From Chryseobacterium sp. ISL-80 (lineage in GTDB: Bacteria; Bacillota; Bacilli; Bacillales; Cytobacillaceae), in NCBI GenBank assembly GCA_018613055.1, contig JAGGQZ010000003.1, positions 406,915 to 470,914 on the forward strand: DNA of 64,000 nucleotides, given 5' to 3'. Below the pieces are notes generated by a model. It saw only the letters and a list, made by a program, of their open reading frames with translations. It did no database searches and was not told where the DNA came from. Of the stretch, positions 18,897 to 28,020 are shown piece by piece. Positions within the stretch are counted from its first letter, which is position 1, and every line of letters starts with the position of its first letter. Both the position numbers and the translations under genes were made by a program.

Positions 18897-19982
18897 TTAT
18901 TCAAAAGTAAGTTTTTCAACTGTTTCTTTATCAAGACGCTTGATGACTTCAATGATCAATTTCACTGCGTTTTCGTAGTCATCACGGTGTAGCATCGCTG
19001 CGTGTGAATGAATGTAGCGTGTCGCGATTGTGATGGACAGTGCCGGTACACCGCGGTGTGTCAGGTGAATCGCACCTGAGTCTGTACCGCCGCCAGCTAC
19101 TGCGTCGAACTGGTATGGAATGTTCAGCTCGTCTGCCAAATCCGTTACAAAATCACGAAGTCCTTTGTGTGACACCATTGATGCATCATAAATGATGATT
19201 TGCGGACCGTCACCCATTTTGCTGAGGGCTTCTTTTTCGGTTACACCTGGAGTGTCTCCGGCGATTCCTACATCAACTCCGAAAGCGATATCAGGCTCGA
19301 TCATTTGAGCGGAAGTTTTAGCGCCGCGCAAGCCTACTTCCTCCTGAACGGTTCCAACCCCAAAAACCACGTTTGGATGCTCAGCATCCTTAAGGCCTTT
19401 CAGGACATCGATGGCAATCGCACAGCCTATTCGGTTATCCCAAGCCTTAGCAAGCAGCATCTTTTCATTGTTCATAACTGTGAATTCGAAGTAAGGAACG
19501 ACCATGTCGCCGGGAGTGACTCCCCATTCCTTCGCTTCGTCACGGCTTGATGCACCGATATCAATGAACATATCCTTGATATCAACCGGCTTTTTGCGCG
19601 CTTCTGCCGGAAGGATGTGAGGCGGTTTAGAACCGATGACCCCAGTGATTTCCCCTTTGCGGGTAACGATTGTCACGCGCTGTGCAAGCATGACCTGACT
19701 CCACCAGCCGCCGACTGTCTGGAAGCGGATGAATCCTTTGTCATCGATGCTTGTCACCATGAAGCCAACTTCGTCCAGGTGGCCGGCAACCATGATTTTC
19801 GGTCCATTCTCATTTCCGACTTTCTTTGCAACCAGGCTGCCAAGGCCGTCCGTAGTTACTTCATCAGCGAATGGAGTTATGTATTTCTTCATTACTTCTC
19901 TAGGCTCACGCTCATTGCCGGGAATACCTTTGGCATCGGTTAAATCTTTTAGCATTGTTAATGTTTCATCTAATTTAGCCAT
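18897..19982 (-). CDS. ysdC: M42 family aminopeptidase (YsdC-like)
   Basis: Metallo-aminopeptidase of 361 residues, related to tetrahedral TET aminopeptidases and glutamyl aminopeptidases; it trims N-terminal residues from peptides in the cytosol. Family motifs: [12 protein letters not shown] (metal-binding His and Asp), [13 protein letters not shown] (bridging Asp), [12 protein letters not shown] (catalytic Glu-Glu), [15 protein letters not shown], and C-terminal [21 protein letters not shown] and [21 protein letters not shown]. It is complete and followed by a terminator. Substrate specificity cannot be told from the sequence. Confidence 0.93.
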   Translation of the reverse strand: MAKLDETLTMLKDLTDAKGIPGNEREPREVMKKYITPFADEVTTDGLGSLVAKKVGNENGPKIMVAGHLDEVGFMVTSIDDKGFIRFQTVGGWWSQVMLAQRVTIVTRKGEITGVIGSKPPHILPAEARKKPVDIKDMFIDIGASSRDEAKEWGVTPGDMVVPYFEFTVMNNEKMLLAKAWDNRIGCAIAIDVLKGLKDAEHPNVVFGVGTVQEEVGLRGAKTSAQMIEPDIAFGVDVGIAGDTPGVTEKEALSKMGDGPQIIIYDASMVSHKGLRDFVTDLADELNIPYQFDAVAGGGTDSGAIHLTHRGVPALSITIATRYIHSHAAMLHRDDYENAVKLIIEVIKRLDKETVEKLTFE

Positions 19983-20057
19983 TATTTCGACTCCCTTAAT
20001 ATGTATTTTCGAAACCTATTATACTAGACATGAGGGGCAATGTACAAAAAATTCTGC

Positions 20058-20549
20058 CTAATACCCATTTCGCTGCCTATCATAATTTACTTCATTTTTT
20101 TGAATATATGCCTGTTCAATTTGAGCTTCTTGTAATCCTATCAGTTCCGCAAGTCTCATGTAACTCCCAAAAAGGTCGATATAATCTTTCTTACTTCGGC
20201 TATCCCTGAATTTTTGTACAGACTCATATACTGCAAGGAACTGGCTGCTTGTGTCTGTCACCGTCGATCTGTTTTGGGTGATGTCTTCAATATCTTCATA
20301 ACCACACTCAATGCCCAGCGACAAGATGAAATGAACGCCATCCACAAATTCCTCAAGGACGATATCCTGTTCAGATGAAGGTTTCACACTCCAGAACTTG
20401 AAGCACCTTGTCTCATTAGCAAGCTCTCCGATTTCAACAAGCAGCGCCAGGATCTTCCTGTCAAATAAATCATCATTCTCTAACTTATGCTGCAATTCAA
20501 TATGACTATCCAGTGCTTTTTGCATTTTAAAAAGTGTTATTGTATCCAT
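20058..20549 (-). CDS. dUTP diphosphatase, all-alpha (MazG-like) type
   Basis: Predicted dimeric dUTPase that hydrolyses dUTP to dUMP, keeping uracil out of DNA and supplying thymidylate synthesis. It has 163 residues. The metal-binding motifs are LLVEIGELANETRCFKFWS (about residues 35-53) and EEFVDGVHFILSLGIECGY (about 66-84), typical of the all-alpha NTP pyrophosphohydrolase superfamily and unlike trimeric dUTPase. The ATG has TGGAG upstream. It stands alone between ysdC and the divergent ysdB. Confidence 0.88.
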   Translation of the reverse strand: MDTITLFKMQKALDSHIELQHKLENDDLFDRKILALLVEIGELANETRCFKFWSVKPSSEQDIVLEEFVDGVHFILSLGIECGYEDIEDITQNRSTVTDTSSQFLAVYESVQKFRDSRSKKDYIDLFGSYMRLAELIGLQEAQIEQAYIQKNEVNYDRQRNGY

Positions 20550-20667
20550 GATTCAACTCCATCGTGTTATTATCACTAAAAGCAGGCTTCTGGATTCCAC
20601 CATACAGGTTTTCTCACTTTAACAACCCGGCTCTGCAATAAAAAGTATATATTAATTATAAATTTGT

Positions 20668-20693
20668 TGAAACTATTTGGAATCTCATCCGTA
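20668..20693 (+). promoter_or_regulatory. Sigma-W promoter of ysdB
   Basis: TGAAAC (20668-20673), exactly 16 bases, CGTA (20690-20693): the sigma-W consensus. B. subtilis ysdB belongs to the sigma-W regulon, which agrees. The ATG of ysdB lies 32 bases downstream, after GGAGG. Confidence 0.9.
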
Positions 20694-20724
20694 AATAAGG
20701 AAAGTTCGCATTGGAGGGGCAGTC

Positions 20725-21123
20725 ATGATTCTGCTTTTACGTCTTATTTTCTTGCTATTATTCATTTTCCTGATATACAGCGGAGTAAAGTATTTATTCC
20801 ACCCGAAACGAAAGCTGGAGCTTGCTCATGAGCAGAAGCGCTTCTTTTTACTGGATGACCCGGACAATGTTCGCAAAAATTTTCTGCTGACTTATAAGGG
20901 TGTTTTGTTCGAGGGTGAAAAGTATTTAGGTACGACTCCGTCTGCATTTGAAGTCGTTTCCATTTTCATCTGGCCTAAGAAAACGTCTGCCTTGAAGGGA
21001 CTCGTGCTTGAAGACTTCCAGTTTATCGAACGAAAAATCCGCGAGAACTATCCTGTCGCCAAAATCGACTGGAAAAGCCCGATCAAGGAATTTATGGCGA
21101 ATCATGGGCCAGAAGCAGATTAA
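20725..21123 (+). CDS. ysdB: Sigma-W regulon protein YsdB
   Basis: Protein of 132 residues with one N-terminal membrane helix (ILLLRLIFLLLFIFLIYSGV, residues 2-21) and a soluble domain with ELAHEQKRFFLLDDPDNVRK and VVSIFIWPKKTSALKGL. It matches YsdB of B. subtilis, a sigma-W target of unknown reaction. TTGGAGGGG precedes the ATG. The sigma-W promoter upstream supports a role in cell-envelope stress. A bidirectional terminator follows. Confidence 0.88.
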   Translation: MILLLRLIFLLLFIFLIYSGVKYLFHPKRKLELAHEQKRFFLLDDPDNVRKNFLLTYKGVLFEGEKYLGTTPSAFEVVSIFIWPKKTSALKGLVLEDFQFIERKIRENYPVAKIDWKSPIKEFMANHGPEAD

Positions 21124-21130
21124 TCAAGAT

Positions 21131-21161
21131 AAAAGCGTCCGATCATACTTCGGACGCTTTT
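21131..21161. terminator. Bidirectional terminator between ysdB and the TVP38 gene
   Basis: AAAAGCGTCCGA / TCGGACGCTTTT, 12-bp stem with A and T tracts on both sides, placed between convergent stop codons. Confidence 0.9.
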
Positions 21162-21184
21162 CCTATTGTGCCTTCATTCCTTCT

Positions 21185-21757
21185 TTAAGATGTAGTATCA
21201 AAGAATTCCCGCCATTTAATCAGTGAGCTCTTCTCTCTCAAAAGATAAGCGAGCACGAGCATGCCAATGATCAGAAAGCTTCCCGCGATTGCATCAAAAT
21301 CTCCAATACTCTCCCCGAAGATTGTAAAAAAGATCACGAATGGAATATTCGCCAGGAATGAGGCGAGCATAAATTCCTTAAAATCTTTTTTCCGCTCATA
21401 CAGGCAAAAGCTCAGCAGTTGATAATGAATCAGCGGAATCAGTCTCAGCAACGCAACCTGTGTTACGGTTAGATCCCTGAACCGCCCTACCAAACGCTGT
21501 TTCAGTCTGGTTAACTTTTGCATGGTGTCCGGAATTTTTTTCATCAAAAAATAGAATAATATACTGGCCCCCGTCAAACCAATCAGTGAATAGATGATTC
21601 CCGGAACCACCCCAAAAAGAAGACCGCCCGCGACGCAGACAACTGCAGGCGGAATGAAAATGAACTGACGGAAAACATGAAGAAGTACAAACAAAACAGG
21701 TGCAAACCAGCTTCCAGATTCCACAATAATCAGCAGCGTCGACCACGCATCATCCAT
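21185..21757 (-). CDS. TVP38/TMEM64 (DedA-like) membrane protein
   Basis: Integral membrane protein of 190 residues with about five hydrophobic segments. The SNARE-associated/VTT core is visible: FIFIPPAVVCVAGGLLFG (about 33-50), then GLTGASILFYFLMKK and the LLRLIPLIHYQLLSFCLY segment with the conserved arginine and proline. It resembles B. subtilis YtxB, but that gene lies elsewhere in the cluster, so no symbol is given. Members of the wider VTT superfamily have been linked to lipid scrambling or transport; applying that here is inference. Start ATG with AGGTGA upstream. Confidence 0.85.
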   Translation of the reverse strand: MDDAWSTLLIIVESGSWFAPVLFVLLHVFRQFIFIPPAVVCVAGGLLFGVVPGIIYSLIGLTGASILFYFLMKKIPDTMQKLTRLKQRLVGRFRDLTVTQVALLRLIPLIHYQLLSFCLYERKKDFKEFMLASFLANIPFVIFFTIFGESIGDFDAIAGSFLIIGMLVLAYLLREKSSLIKWREFFDTTS

Positions 21758-21814
21758 TTATGTCACCTGCCTGCGAATCTCTGTTGCTACTAGCATATAG
21801 AATCACCCAAGCTG

Positions 21815-22090
21815 TTATGCCAACAGCATAAACAAATATATAATAATACCAATCTCTAAAACAGCCAGCACAGGCAAACCATATTTGAACTGGGCATGTT
21901 TCGTCTTATGCCTGAAATGATTCATGCCTGCAGTGGCCCCGATTGCCCCTCCAAGCAAAGCAATATTCCATAACGTCCTTTCGCTGATTCGATAATCATT
22001 GTTTTTTGCCCGTTTTTTATCTATGCTCATGATCAAAAAACCAGCAAGATTCATTACGATAATTAAACTGGCCAATATCCAGATTCCCAC
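21815..22090 (-). CDS. ysdA: DUF1294 family membrane protein (YsdA-like)
   Basis: Protein of 91 residues with an N-terminal helix (IWILASLIIVMNLAGFLIMS) and a C-terminal helix (YGLPVLAVLEIGIIIYLFML). The motif DKKRAKNNDYRISERTLWNIALLGGAIGA followed by HKTKHAQF is the DUF1294 signature. The start is GTG with AGAGGA upstream. B. subtilis ysdA lies just downstream of rplT, as here. The function is unknown; a 52-bp repeat array separates it from rplT. Confidence 0.87.
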   Translation of the reverse strand: MGIWILASLIIVMNLAGFLIMSIDKKRAKNNDYRISERTLWNIALLGGAIGATAGMNHFRHKTKHAQFKYGLPVLAVLEIGIIIYLFMLLA

Positions 22091-22147
22091 GTCTTCACGT
22101 CCTCTTAAAATGATGTTTGTACTGCTTTCATTATAACTGCCATGGAT

Positions 22148-22612
22148 CTTTATCGGACATTTCCCACGAGAATTCGCTCTGTTTGTCCATTAAAGACCTT
22201 CTATCGGACATTTTTCTCACGTTTTCATTTATGTTTGTTTGTTCGTTAGAGCCCTTCTATCGGACAGTTTCCAAGAGATTTCGCTTCTGTTTGTCCATTA
22301 GGGCTCCTCTATCGGACAGCTTCTCAGGGATTCCACTTCTGTTTGTCCGTTAAAGCCCTACTATCGGACAATTTTCAGGAGATATCGTTTCTGTTTGTCC
22401 GTTAGAGCCTCTCTATCGGACACTTTCTCAGGGATTCTACTTCTGTTTGTCCGTTAAAGCCATTCTATCGGACACTTTTCACGAGATTCCGCTTCCGTTT
22501 GTCCATTAGAGCCATTCTATCGGACACTTTCCACGAGATTTCGCTTCTGTTGGTCCCTTAGAGCCTCTCTATCGGACACTATCCCAAAACTACGCTTACA
22601 CTTGTCCGATAA
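22148..22612 (+). repeat. 52-bp tandem hairpin array, nine units
   Basis: CGGACA occurs at 22154, 22205, 22261, 22313, 22365, 22417, 22469, 22521 and 22573; the last six intervals are exactly 52. Each unit has the form CTATCGGACA, about 18 variable bases, CTTCTGTTTGTCCGTTA and AGCC. CGGACA and TGTCCG are inverted, so each unit can fold into a hairpin; in the last unit ATCGGACA and TGTCCGAT match perfectly. It occupies most of the 602-base gap between rplT and ysdA. Confidence 0.9.
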
Positions 22613-22646
22613 AAATAACGACCGCGCATGCTTATGTATCCAAAAA

Positions 22647-22678
22647 GAAAAAACCATCCTCAATATTGAGAATGGTTC
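22647..22678 (-). terminator. Terminator of infC-rpmI-rplT
   Basis: AACCATCCTCAA / TTGAGAATGGTT (one G-T pair) followed by TTTTTTCTTTTT on the minus strand. Confidence 0.88.
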
Positions 22679-22692
22679 ATCTTATCGTTTTA

Positions 22693-23052
22693 TTACTTGT
22701 TGAACTGTTGCTTAGCTGTTTCAGCCAATTGAGCGAATGCTGCTGCATCGCTTACTGCTAGTTCAGCAAGCATCTTGCGGTTTACTTCGATACCTGCAAG
22801 CTTAAGGCCGTGCATCATACGGCTGTAAGAAAGGCCGTTCATGCGAGCTGCTGCGTTGATACGAGCAATCCAAAGTTTGCGGAAGTCGCGCTTCTTCTGG
22901 CGACGGTCGCGGAATGCATACATTAGGGATTTCATAACCTGCTGGTTAGCAACTTTGTATAATGTATGTTTTGAACCATAATAACCTTTAGCTAATTTAA
23001 TGACTTTTTTACGACGCTTGCGCGTAACTGTACCGCCTTTTACACGTGGCAT
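22693..23052 (-). CDS. rplT: Ribosomal protein L20 (bL20)
   Basis: Large-subunit protein needed early in 50S assembly, and in Bacillus the repressor of its own operon. The 119 residues begin [19 protein letters not shown] and contain [24 protein letters not shown] and [19 protein letters not shown] segments typical of L20. It is the last gene of infC-rpmI-rplT, 37 bases after rpmI. Free L20 is expected to bind the leader upstream of infC and favour early termination. Confidence 0.98.
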   Translation of the reverse strand: MPRVKGGTVTRKRRKKVIKLAKGYYGSKHTLYKVANQQVMKSLMYAFRDRRQKKRDFRKLWIARINAAARMNGLSYSRMMHGLKLAGIEVNRKMLAELAVSDAAAFAQLAETAKQQFNK

Positions 23053-23089
23053 GTAATTTCCCTCCTATATAAATCGAGATTCCTCGAGT

Positions 23090-23290
23090 TTACTTAATGT
23101 TGTCAAGCATGTGACGAATACGTTTGAAATCGCCTTTTGAAACAATTGCAGATTTGCGAAGCTTACGCTTAGCTTTTGTAGATTTGTTAGCGAATAAGTG
23201 GCTAGTGTAAGCGTGTGAACGCTTAAGCTTGCCAGTTCCAGTTTTCTTGAAACGCTTGGCAGTGCCGCGGTGTGTTTTCATTTTTGGCAT
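23090..23290 (-). CDS. rpmI: Ribosomal protein L35 (bL35)
   Basis: Small basic 50S protein of 66 residues, [20 protein letters not shown] then [20 protein letters not shown], the standard L35 sequence. AGGAGG precedes the ATG. It lies 16 bases after infC in the same operon. Confidence 0.98.
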   Translation of the reverse strand: MPKMKTHRGTAKRFKKTGTGKLKRSHAYTSHLFANKSTKAKRKLRKSAIVSKGDFKRIRHMLDNIK

Positions 23291-23306
23291 AGGGACTTCC
23301 TCCTCG

Positions 23307-23825
23307 TTACTTTTCAGTTTTAGGTGCTAGTACCAAGAACATGCTTCGGCCATCCATCTTTGGATGTGATTCGATTGTCGCTACTTCTTTGCAAGCTTCA
23401 GAGAAGCGATCAAGAACACGCTGACCGATTTCCTTGTGAGTGATAGCACGGCCTTTAAAACGGATTGATGCTTTAACTTTATCGCCTTTTTCCAGGAATT
23501 TGATAGCATTGCGCAACTTCGTGTTGAAGTCATGCTCATCAATTGTCGGGCTAAGACGGACTTCTTTGGTTGTGATGATTTTTTGGTTCTTACGTGCTTC
23601 TTTCTCTTTCTTTTGCTGTTCGAACTTGAATTTTCCGTAGTCCATGATTCGGCCTACAGGAGGCTTCGCGTTCGGAGCAACAAGCACAAGATCAAGATTG
23701 ACCCGCGCTGCGATCTCAAGAGCCTCAGCTTTGGATTTGATTCCTAATTGCTCGCCGTTTTGATCGATCAGACGAATTTCGCGAGCACGAATTCCCTCGT
23801 TTAATAACATCGCATCTTTGCTAAT
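23307..23825 (-). CDS. infC: Translation initiation factor IF-3, ATT start
   Basis: IF-3 binds the 30S subunit, keeps subunits apart and checks the initiator tRNA-start codon match. The mature protein has 172 residues. I place the start at an ATT codon (23823-23825, ATT-AGC-AAA-GAT), six bases after GGAGGTGG, because alignment with Bacillus IF-3 (ISKD...[13 protein letters not shown]) begins there. The ATT start is the known device by which IF-3 limits its own translation. [20 protein letters not shown] and [21 protein letters not shown] mark the two domains. Reading frames extending upstream to 23975 run into the leader terminator. Confidence 0.95.
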   Translation of the reverse strand: MSKDAMLLNEGIRAREIRLIDQNGEQLGIKSKAEALEIAARVNLDLVLVAPNAKPPVGRIMDYGKFKFEQQKKEKEARKNQKIITTKEVRLSPTIDEHDFNTKLRNAIKFLEKGDKVKASIRFKGRAITHKEIGQRVLDRFSEACKEVATIESHPKMDGRSMFLVLAPKTEK

Positions 23826-23944
23826 AATTAGCCACCTCCAAGGTTTTATCGAATACATTGTCAAGGAGAAGAAGTACATTGCAAGGACTAAGCCTTTATC
23901 TTGCTCACACAATGACATACGATATAGTCCATTTTTATTTTGCA

Positions 23945-24093
23945 ATAAAAAAAGTGCAGGCGACGACACCCACACTTACGGAAACAAAATAATTAGACGT
24001 TTACGTATTACCTGCCAACAGCCCAATTGCGTCAGCCAGGTGAGAAGCGGGTGCTTCTTCTTTCCTAAAACTTGTATTCAGTTCACTCTTGCT
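23945..24093 (-). promoter_or_regulatory. L20-type leader and attenuator of infC-rpmI-rplT
   Basis: The leader ends in an 11-bp terminator hairpin at 23952-23977 (AAGTGTGGGTG with GCCTGCACTT, several G-T pairs, loop TCGT) followed by seven T on the minus strand, about 120 bases before the infC start. Upstream CACCTGGCTG and TTGGCAGG offer alternative pairing. This is the arrangement of the Bacillus L20 leader, in which L20 binding promotes termination. Assignment rests on position and structure. Confidence 0.8.
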
Positions 24094-24122
24094 AATATAG
24101 CATAAAGAAATTGATGTGTCAA
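24094..24122 (-). promoter_or_regulatory. Sigma-A promoter of infC-rpmI-rplT
   Basis: TTGACA (24117-24122), 17-base spacer, TATATT (24094-24099) on the minus strand. The predicted transcript starts at the beginning of the attenuator leader. Confidence 0.85.
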
Positions 24123-24148
24123 ACGAATCACTTTTCGTTAACTGCAAC

Positions 24149-24192
24149 AAAAAGTATTGTATCAGATAGGAATTCAGGCTGCAATACTTTTT
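24149..24192. terminator. Hairpin upstream of the infC promoter
   Basis: AAAAAGTATTG and CAATACTTTTT, 11-bp stem with a 22-base loop and an extra TT on the plus side. It may insulate the infC promoter from neighbouring transcription; no gene ends right before it on either strand. Confidence 0.5.
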
Positions 24193-24323
24193 TTCAAGCG
24201 TAATTAAACTTATCTGCAAAAGGTATGGCACAGAATCATAACTTTATGTTAATTCGTCACTGCCTAATTGCTGCTTTCTTGGTATAATGATTGGTAGAAA
24301 TAGACAAGAAAGCTGGTGTAGAA

Positions 24324-24527
24324 ATGCTGATCGCGATTATCATCACCGGTGTGATCACTGGACTGCTCGCTGGTACTGCATTGAAATTTTTCAGGACTGG
24401 CTATGGTTTTTCTAATGATATTGATAATACGCCTGTTAACATAAAATCCTGCCGGAATTGCGGTGAAAGAATCCAGCGCAGCTATACAAAAAATCTATGT
24501 CCCACCTGTTGCAAACCTATTGAATAA
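24324..24527 (+). CDS. Small membrane-anchored zinc-ribbon protein
   Basis: Unrecognised gene of 67 residues. The N-terminus LIAIIITGVITGLLAGTALKF is a membrane helix. The C-terminus contains CRNCGERIQRS and CPTCCKPIE, two CxxC pairs about 16 residues apart that would bind one zinc. I prefer the ATG at 24324; a TATAAT at 24283-24288 would place transcription start after the alternative TTG at 24291. The ribosome binding site is weak (AGAAAGCTGG). It lies on the plus strand between two minus-strand operons, with its own terminator. Function unknown. Confidence 0.65.
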   Translation: MLIAIIITGVITGLLAGTALKFFRTGYGFSNDIDNTPVNIKSCRNCGERIQRSYTKNLCPTCCKPIE

Positions 24528-24540
24528 TCCAATAAAAATA

Positions 24541-24568
24541 AGAGGAGCCAGTTGGCCCCTCTTTTTTT
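24541..24568 (+). terminator. Terminator of the zinc-ribbon gene
   Basis: AGAGGAGCC / GGCCCCTCT (one mismatch) followed by TTTTTTT on the plus strand, 13 bases past the stop. Confidence 0.85.
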
Positions 24569-24722
24569 GTCCAGCTCCAGCGCCTAGCCCCTCGAGACGC
24601 TTGTCTAGCTGCGGCTCCTAACTCCTCGAGACGCTTCGGTCCTGCCAATGAAGTCAAAGAGCGACTTCACTGTCAGGCCCTCCAGCGCTTGTCGGAGTTG
24701 GGCAGTCGCCTCCGCTTTTCTT
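24569..24722 (-). repeat. Interspersed repeat, inverted copy
   Basis: Reverse complement of the element at 30504-30625, running from TGTCCAGCTCCAGCGCCTAG to CTCCGCTTTTCTTA, directly against the thrS stop codon. It contains an internal duplication of about 40 bases (CTCGAGACGCTT occurs twice). The core hairpin TGAAGTCAAAGAGCGACTTCA is kept. Confidence 0.75.
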
Positions 24723-26652
24723 ATTTCTTCGCTTCCTTCCTGAATGATTCAAGGAATTCGTCGAAGGAGATTGTTTCGGAATTTTGTTCGCCGTATTTAC
24801 GGACGTTGACTGCTTTATCAGCAACTTCATTGTCACCGACAACCAGCATATAAGGTACTTTCTGCATTTGCGCTTCACGGATTTTGTAGCCGATTTTTTC
24901 GTCACGGCCATCAATTTCAACGCGGAAGCCTTCTGCTTTCAGCTTATCCTGGATTTCCCTTGCATAGTCATAGTGGACTGCTGGTGAAACAGGGATGATT
25001 TGTGCCTGGACAGGAGCCAGCCATGTTGGGAACGCTCCTTTGTATTCTTCAATCAGGAAGGCTACAAAACGTTCCATTGTCGATACGACACCGCGGTGGA
25101 TGACAACCGGACGGTGATGCTTGCCGTCTTCACCGATATAAGTCAGGTCGAAGCGCTCAGGAAGCAAGAAGTCGAGCTGTACAGTGGACAGTGTCTCCTC
25201 TTTGCCAAGCGCAGTCTTGACCTGGACATCAAGCTTCGGACCGTAGAATGCCGCTTCACCCTCTGCCTCGAAATAGTCAAGTCCCATTTCATCCATTGCC
25301 TCTTTAAGCATGGATTGAGCCTTTTCCCACATCTCGTCATCATCGAAATATTTCTCTTTGTCTTCTGGATCGCGGTAGGACAGACGGAACGAGTAATCAT
25401 TCATGTCAAAATCCTTGTAAACTTCAAGCACAAGCTCAACGACACGTTTGAACTCTTCCTTGATCTGATCCGGGCGGACAAAAAGGTGAGCATCGTTCAG
25501 AGTCATCCCGCGTACACGCTGCAAGCCAGCCAACGCGCCTGACATTTCATAGCGGTGCATAGTTCCAAGCTCGGCAATCCTGATTGGAAGCTCCCTGTAG
25601 CTATGGATGCTATTTTTGTACACCATCATATGGTGCGGGCAGTTCATTGGTCTTAAAACGAGCTGTTCATTTTCCATTTCCATGACCGGGAACATGTTTT
25701 CCTGATAGTGGTCCCAGTGGCCGGAAGTTTTATAAAGCTCGACACTTCCCATTACCGGAGTGTAGACATGGTCATAGCCAAGGCTGACTTCTTTATCGAC
25801 AATATAGCGCTCAATGATGCGGCGGATCGTCGCGCCTTTCGGAAGCCAAAGCGGAAGTCCCTGACCAACCTTCTGCGAGTTTGTGAACAGGCTAAGCTCT
25901 TTGCCAAGCTTGCGGTGATCGCGTTCCTTCGCTTCTTCAAGCAGTCTTAAGTGCTCCTTCAGATCTTCCTTCTTGAAAAACGCTGTTCCATAAATACGCT
26001 GCAGCATTTTATTGTCGCTGTCACCGCGCCAGTAAGCACCGGCAATGCTCAGCAATTTGAATTCCTTCAGCTTTCCAGTGGATGGAACATGGACTCCGCG
26101 GCAAAGGTCGACAAAATCTCCCTGCTCATAAAGAGTGACTTTTTCATCCGCCGGAATCGCTTCAATCAATTCAAGCTTATATGGGTCACCAAGCTCCTTG
26201 AAGAACTTGACTGCCTCCTCACGGCTTACTTCTTTACGGACAATCTCAATGTTCTCATTGATGATTTTCTTCATTTCCTTTTCAATTTCCGGCAAATCTT
26301 CCGGAGAAAGGGAATGTTCCATATCGATATCATAGTAGAATCCGCCTTCAATCACTGGCCCTACTCCGAGGTTCACATCTTTATACAGGCGTTTGACTGC
26401 CTGTGCCATTAAGTGAGCTGTGCTGTGGCGCAGGATTTCAAGTGCTTCCGGGTGATCGGGAGTGATGATTTCAATCGAAGCATCTTCCTCGATGGGTCTC
26501 CTGAAATCATACGGCTTTCCATTTACCAGACCGGCAATGGCTTTTTTCTTAAGGCCCGGGCTGATTGAACCGGCAATGTCTTCAGTTGTTGTGCCTGCAG
26601 GAAACTCCTTCACTGCTCCATCTGGAAACGATATTTTCAACATGTCTGCCAT
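24721..26652 (-). CDS. thrS: Threonyl-tRNA synthetase
   Basis: Class II synthetase that charges tRNA-Thr and removes mischarged serine. The 643-residue protein starts [17 protein letters not shown] with AGGAGG 8 bases upstream. Domains: TGS (1-60), editing N2 domain with [15 protein letters not shown] (about 77-91), catalytic core with motif 2 [15 protein letters not shown] and [20 protein letters not shown], motif 3 [17 protein letters not shown], and the anticodon-binding domain ending near the stop. A longer in-frame extension overlaps the T-box terminator and is rejected. Confidence 0.97.
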   Translation of the reverse strand: MADMLKISFPDGAVKEFPAGTTTEDIAGSISPGLKKKAIAGLVNGKPYDFRRPIEEDASIEIITPDHPEALEILRHSTAHLMAQAVKRLYKDVNLGVGPVIEGGFYYDIDMEHSLSPEDLPEIEKEMKKIINENIEIVRKEVSREEAVKFFKELGDPYKLELIEAIPADEKVTLYEQGDFVDLCRGVHVPSTGKLKEFKLLSIAGAYWRGDSDNKMLQRIYGTAFFKKEDLKEHLRLLEEAKERDHRKLGKELSLFTNSQKVGQGLPLWLPKGATIRRIIERYIVDKEVSLGYDHVYTPVMGSVELYKTSGHWDHYQENMFPVMEMENEQLVLRPMNCPHHMMVYKNSIHSYRELPIRIAELGTMHRYEMSGALAGLQRVRGMTLNDAHLFVRPDQIKEEFKRVVELVLEVYKDFDMNDYSFRLSYRDPEDKEKYFDDDEMWEKAQSMLKEAMDEMGLDYFEAEGEAAFYGPKLDVQVKTALGKEETLSTVQLDFLLPERFDLTYIGEDGKHHRPVVIHRGVVSTMERFVAFLIEEYKGAFPTWLAPVQAQIIPVSPAVHYDYAREIQDKLKAEGFRVEIDGRDEKIGYKIREAQMQKVPYMLVVGDNEVADKAVNVRKYGEQNSETISFDEFLESFRKEAKK

Positions 26653-26699
26653 TGGCTTTTCCTCCTTTTCATATGTGGCGCAATATTTGCGCGAAAAAT

Positions 26700-26960
26700 A
26701 AAAAAACCCGTCCCTGAAACAGGGACGAGTTTGATCACACGTGGTTCCACCCAATTCCCACTCATGCGCATAACTAACGCAGGAATGGCTCTGGTTGCGA
26801 TAACGGCTTCTGCCGCCAGCCAATACTTGCCTTGCAGGCGTTCACAGCTGGAGTTCAGAGGTGGTAAGCGTTTCTTTCGTGTTAGGAAGTTTTCAGCCGT
26901 GCCTTCCCTCTCTGCAAACCTTTCAAGAATGCCCATATCCTCATCATTACATTTACTATT
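26700..26960 (-). promoter_or_regulatory. T-box leader of thrS (threonine)
   Basis: The T-box core GGGTGGAACCACG lies at about 26742-26754 on the minus strand. The terminator AAACTCGTCCCTG / CAGGGACGGGTTT (26705-26732) with a T run follows. Near the 5' end GAGG can pair with CCTC; the bulge between holds GCTTACCAC, exposing ACC, a Thr codon. Uncharged tRNA-Thr is the expected signal. Confidence 0.92.
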
Positions 26961-26977
26961 GGTTTAGTATGTACGTA

Positions 26978-27006
26978 ATTATAGTTTGTAATGTTTTGAA
27001 AATCAA
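26978..27006 (-). promoter_or_regulatory. Sigma-A promoter of thrS
   Basis: TTGATT (27001-27006), 17-base spacer, TATAAT (26978-26983), immediately downstream of ytxC. Confidence 0.85.
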
Positions 27007-27011
27007 GTGGG

Positions 27012-27887
27012 CTATCGTATATTTTCATGATCCTCATTGAAAAAATTCAATCTTTCCTCCTCAAAAGCGGAAATTGGGTTAATTTTGACCCGCTCTTCAA
27101 ACAGGTTGATAATCGTTCGCACTAATGGCTGGTGCGCATCGTCGGTATACAGGAAAATGGTTTGCGGCGCAATCGACAGGAGCGGCGCGATCGTTCCAGA
27201 ATCGACGTAGATGGGGTGATTGACAAGCAGCCTTCGGTCAATCGTTTTGAACAATTCGCTACGCTTCATCTCCGTGAACTCCTGATTAAAGAATGTCATA
27301 TTTTCATCGATGACCAAGTACAAATAAGGCATTTGCGGTTTTCTGTCTTTCAGAAAACTTCTCAATGTATGAAGGAATACCTGGTATTCCTGTTCCATTT
27401 TATACTCATCGATTGCGACCTCTACCCAATTCGAAAGCTGCTCGAAATATGACTTCAGCCTGAATACGACAAAGGAATCAAACGAGAACGAGACCCTCTC
27501 ATCAAGAATTTCATTGATTGATTTTTTAACGACCCCTGGCTCTTCAACTCCCTCCATAAAAGGTGCTAGATCCTTTCGGTTCCCTTCCATGACAGAGTAG
27601 ATAATATCCAGGATTTGATCCTGCTCTTCACTTTCCGTGTAAAAATAAGATTCTGCCAGGATGTTTCTTAGCCAGTCATCTCGTTTCAGCTTCAGAATAA
27701 AATCATATACACATTTCTTCAGTTCGGCTAATTTTTCTTTTACAAAAAAATCTTCTGGAATCAGCACTCTATTTTGATCTTCATTAAGAAGAATTGAATT
27801 CTTTTCCTGCAATGAAGCAAGCCTGGCGACTAAATGATGGTATAAATTCCAGGCATCCTGCTTTTTTTGGAAGATGATTTCAATCAA
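27012..27887 (-). CDS. ytxC: Putative sporulation protein YtxC
   Basis: Soluble protein of 291 residues without catalytic motifs that I recognise. It matches the YtxC family found between dnaI and thrS in Bacillus, annotated as a sporulation protein. I choose a TTG start at 27887 (TTG-ATT-GAA-ATC) because AAGGGGGG lies 6 bases upstream; a frame to 27956 has no such site. Segments LNEDQNRVLIPEDFFVKEKL and SFDSFVVFRLKSYFEQL are well-ordered helices; the C-terminus contains APQTIFLYTDDAHQPLVRTI. The molecular role is unknown. Confidence 0.8.
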   Translation of the reverse strand: MIEIIFQKKQDAWNLYHHLVARLASLQEKNSILLNEDQNRVLIPEDFFVKEKLAELKKCVYDFILKLKRDDWLRNILAESYFYTESEEQDQILDIIYSVMEGNRKDLAPFMEGVEEPGVVKKSINEILDERVSFSFDSFVVFRLKSYFEQLSNWVEVAIDEYKMEQEYQVFLHTLRSFLKDRKPQMPYLYLVIDENMTFFNQEFTEMKRSELFKTIDRRLLVNHPIYVDSGTIAPLLSIAPQTIFLYTDDAHQPLVRTIINLFEERVKINPISAFEEERLNFFNEDHENIR

Positions 27888-27981
27888 CCATATCCCCCCT
27901 TTTAAATAATCCCTGATTATATATATGGGGGACTTGGACAATTTAGAAGTATCCATATTGCCGCTGAATGATTAAACCGCA

Positions 27982-28020
27982 AAAAAAATAGGCTGCAGCC
28001 TGTTTCGCCGCAGCCTATTT
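27982..28020 (-). terminator. Terminator of dnaB-dnaI
   Basis: AAATAGGCTGC / GCAGCCTATTT with a 12-base loop region and TTTTT on the minus strand, touching the dnaI stop. Confidence 0.88.

Noticed and set aside
22148..22612. Possible CRISPR array from regular 52-bp spacing
   Set aside because: Units are similar along most of their length, there are no unique spacers, repeats are imperfect and no cas genes are near. The same holds for 51656-51925 and 63727-63985.
23826..23975. 50-codon upstream extension of infC
   Set aside because: It starts inside the attenuator hairpin; IF-3 alignment and GGAGGTGG support the ATT start.
24149..24192. Terminator of an unseen gene upstream of infC
   Set aside because: No gene ends beside it on either strand; kept only as a hairpin of uncertain role.
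26637..26936. 99-codon minus-strand frame upstream of thrS
   Set aside because: It covers the T-box leader and terminator, which explain the conservation.
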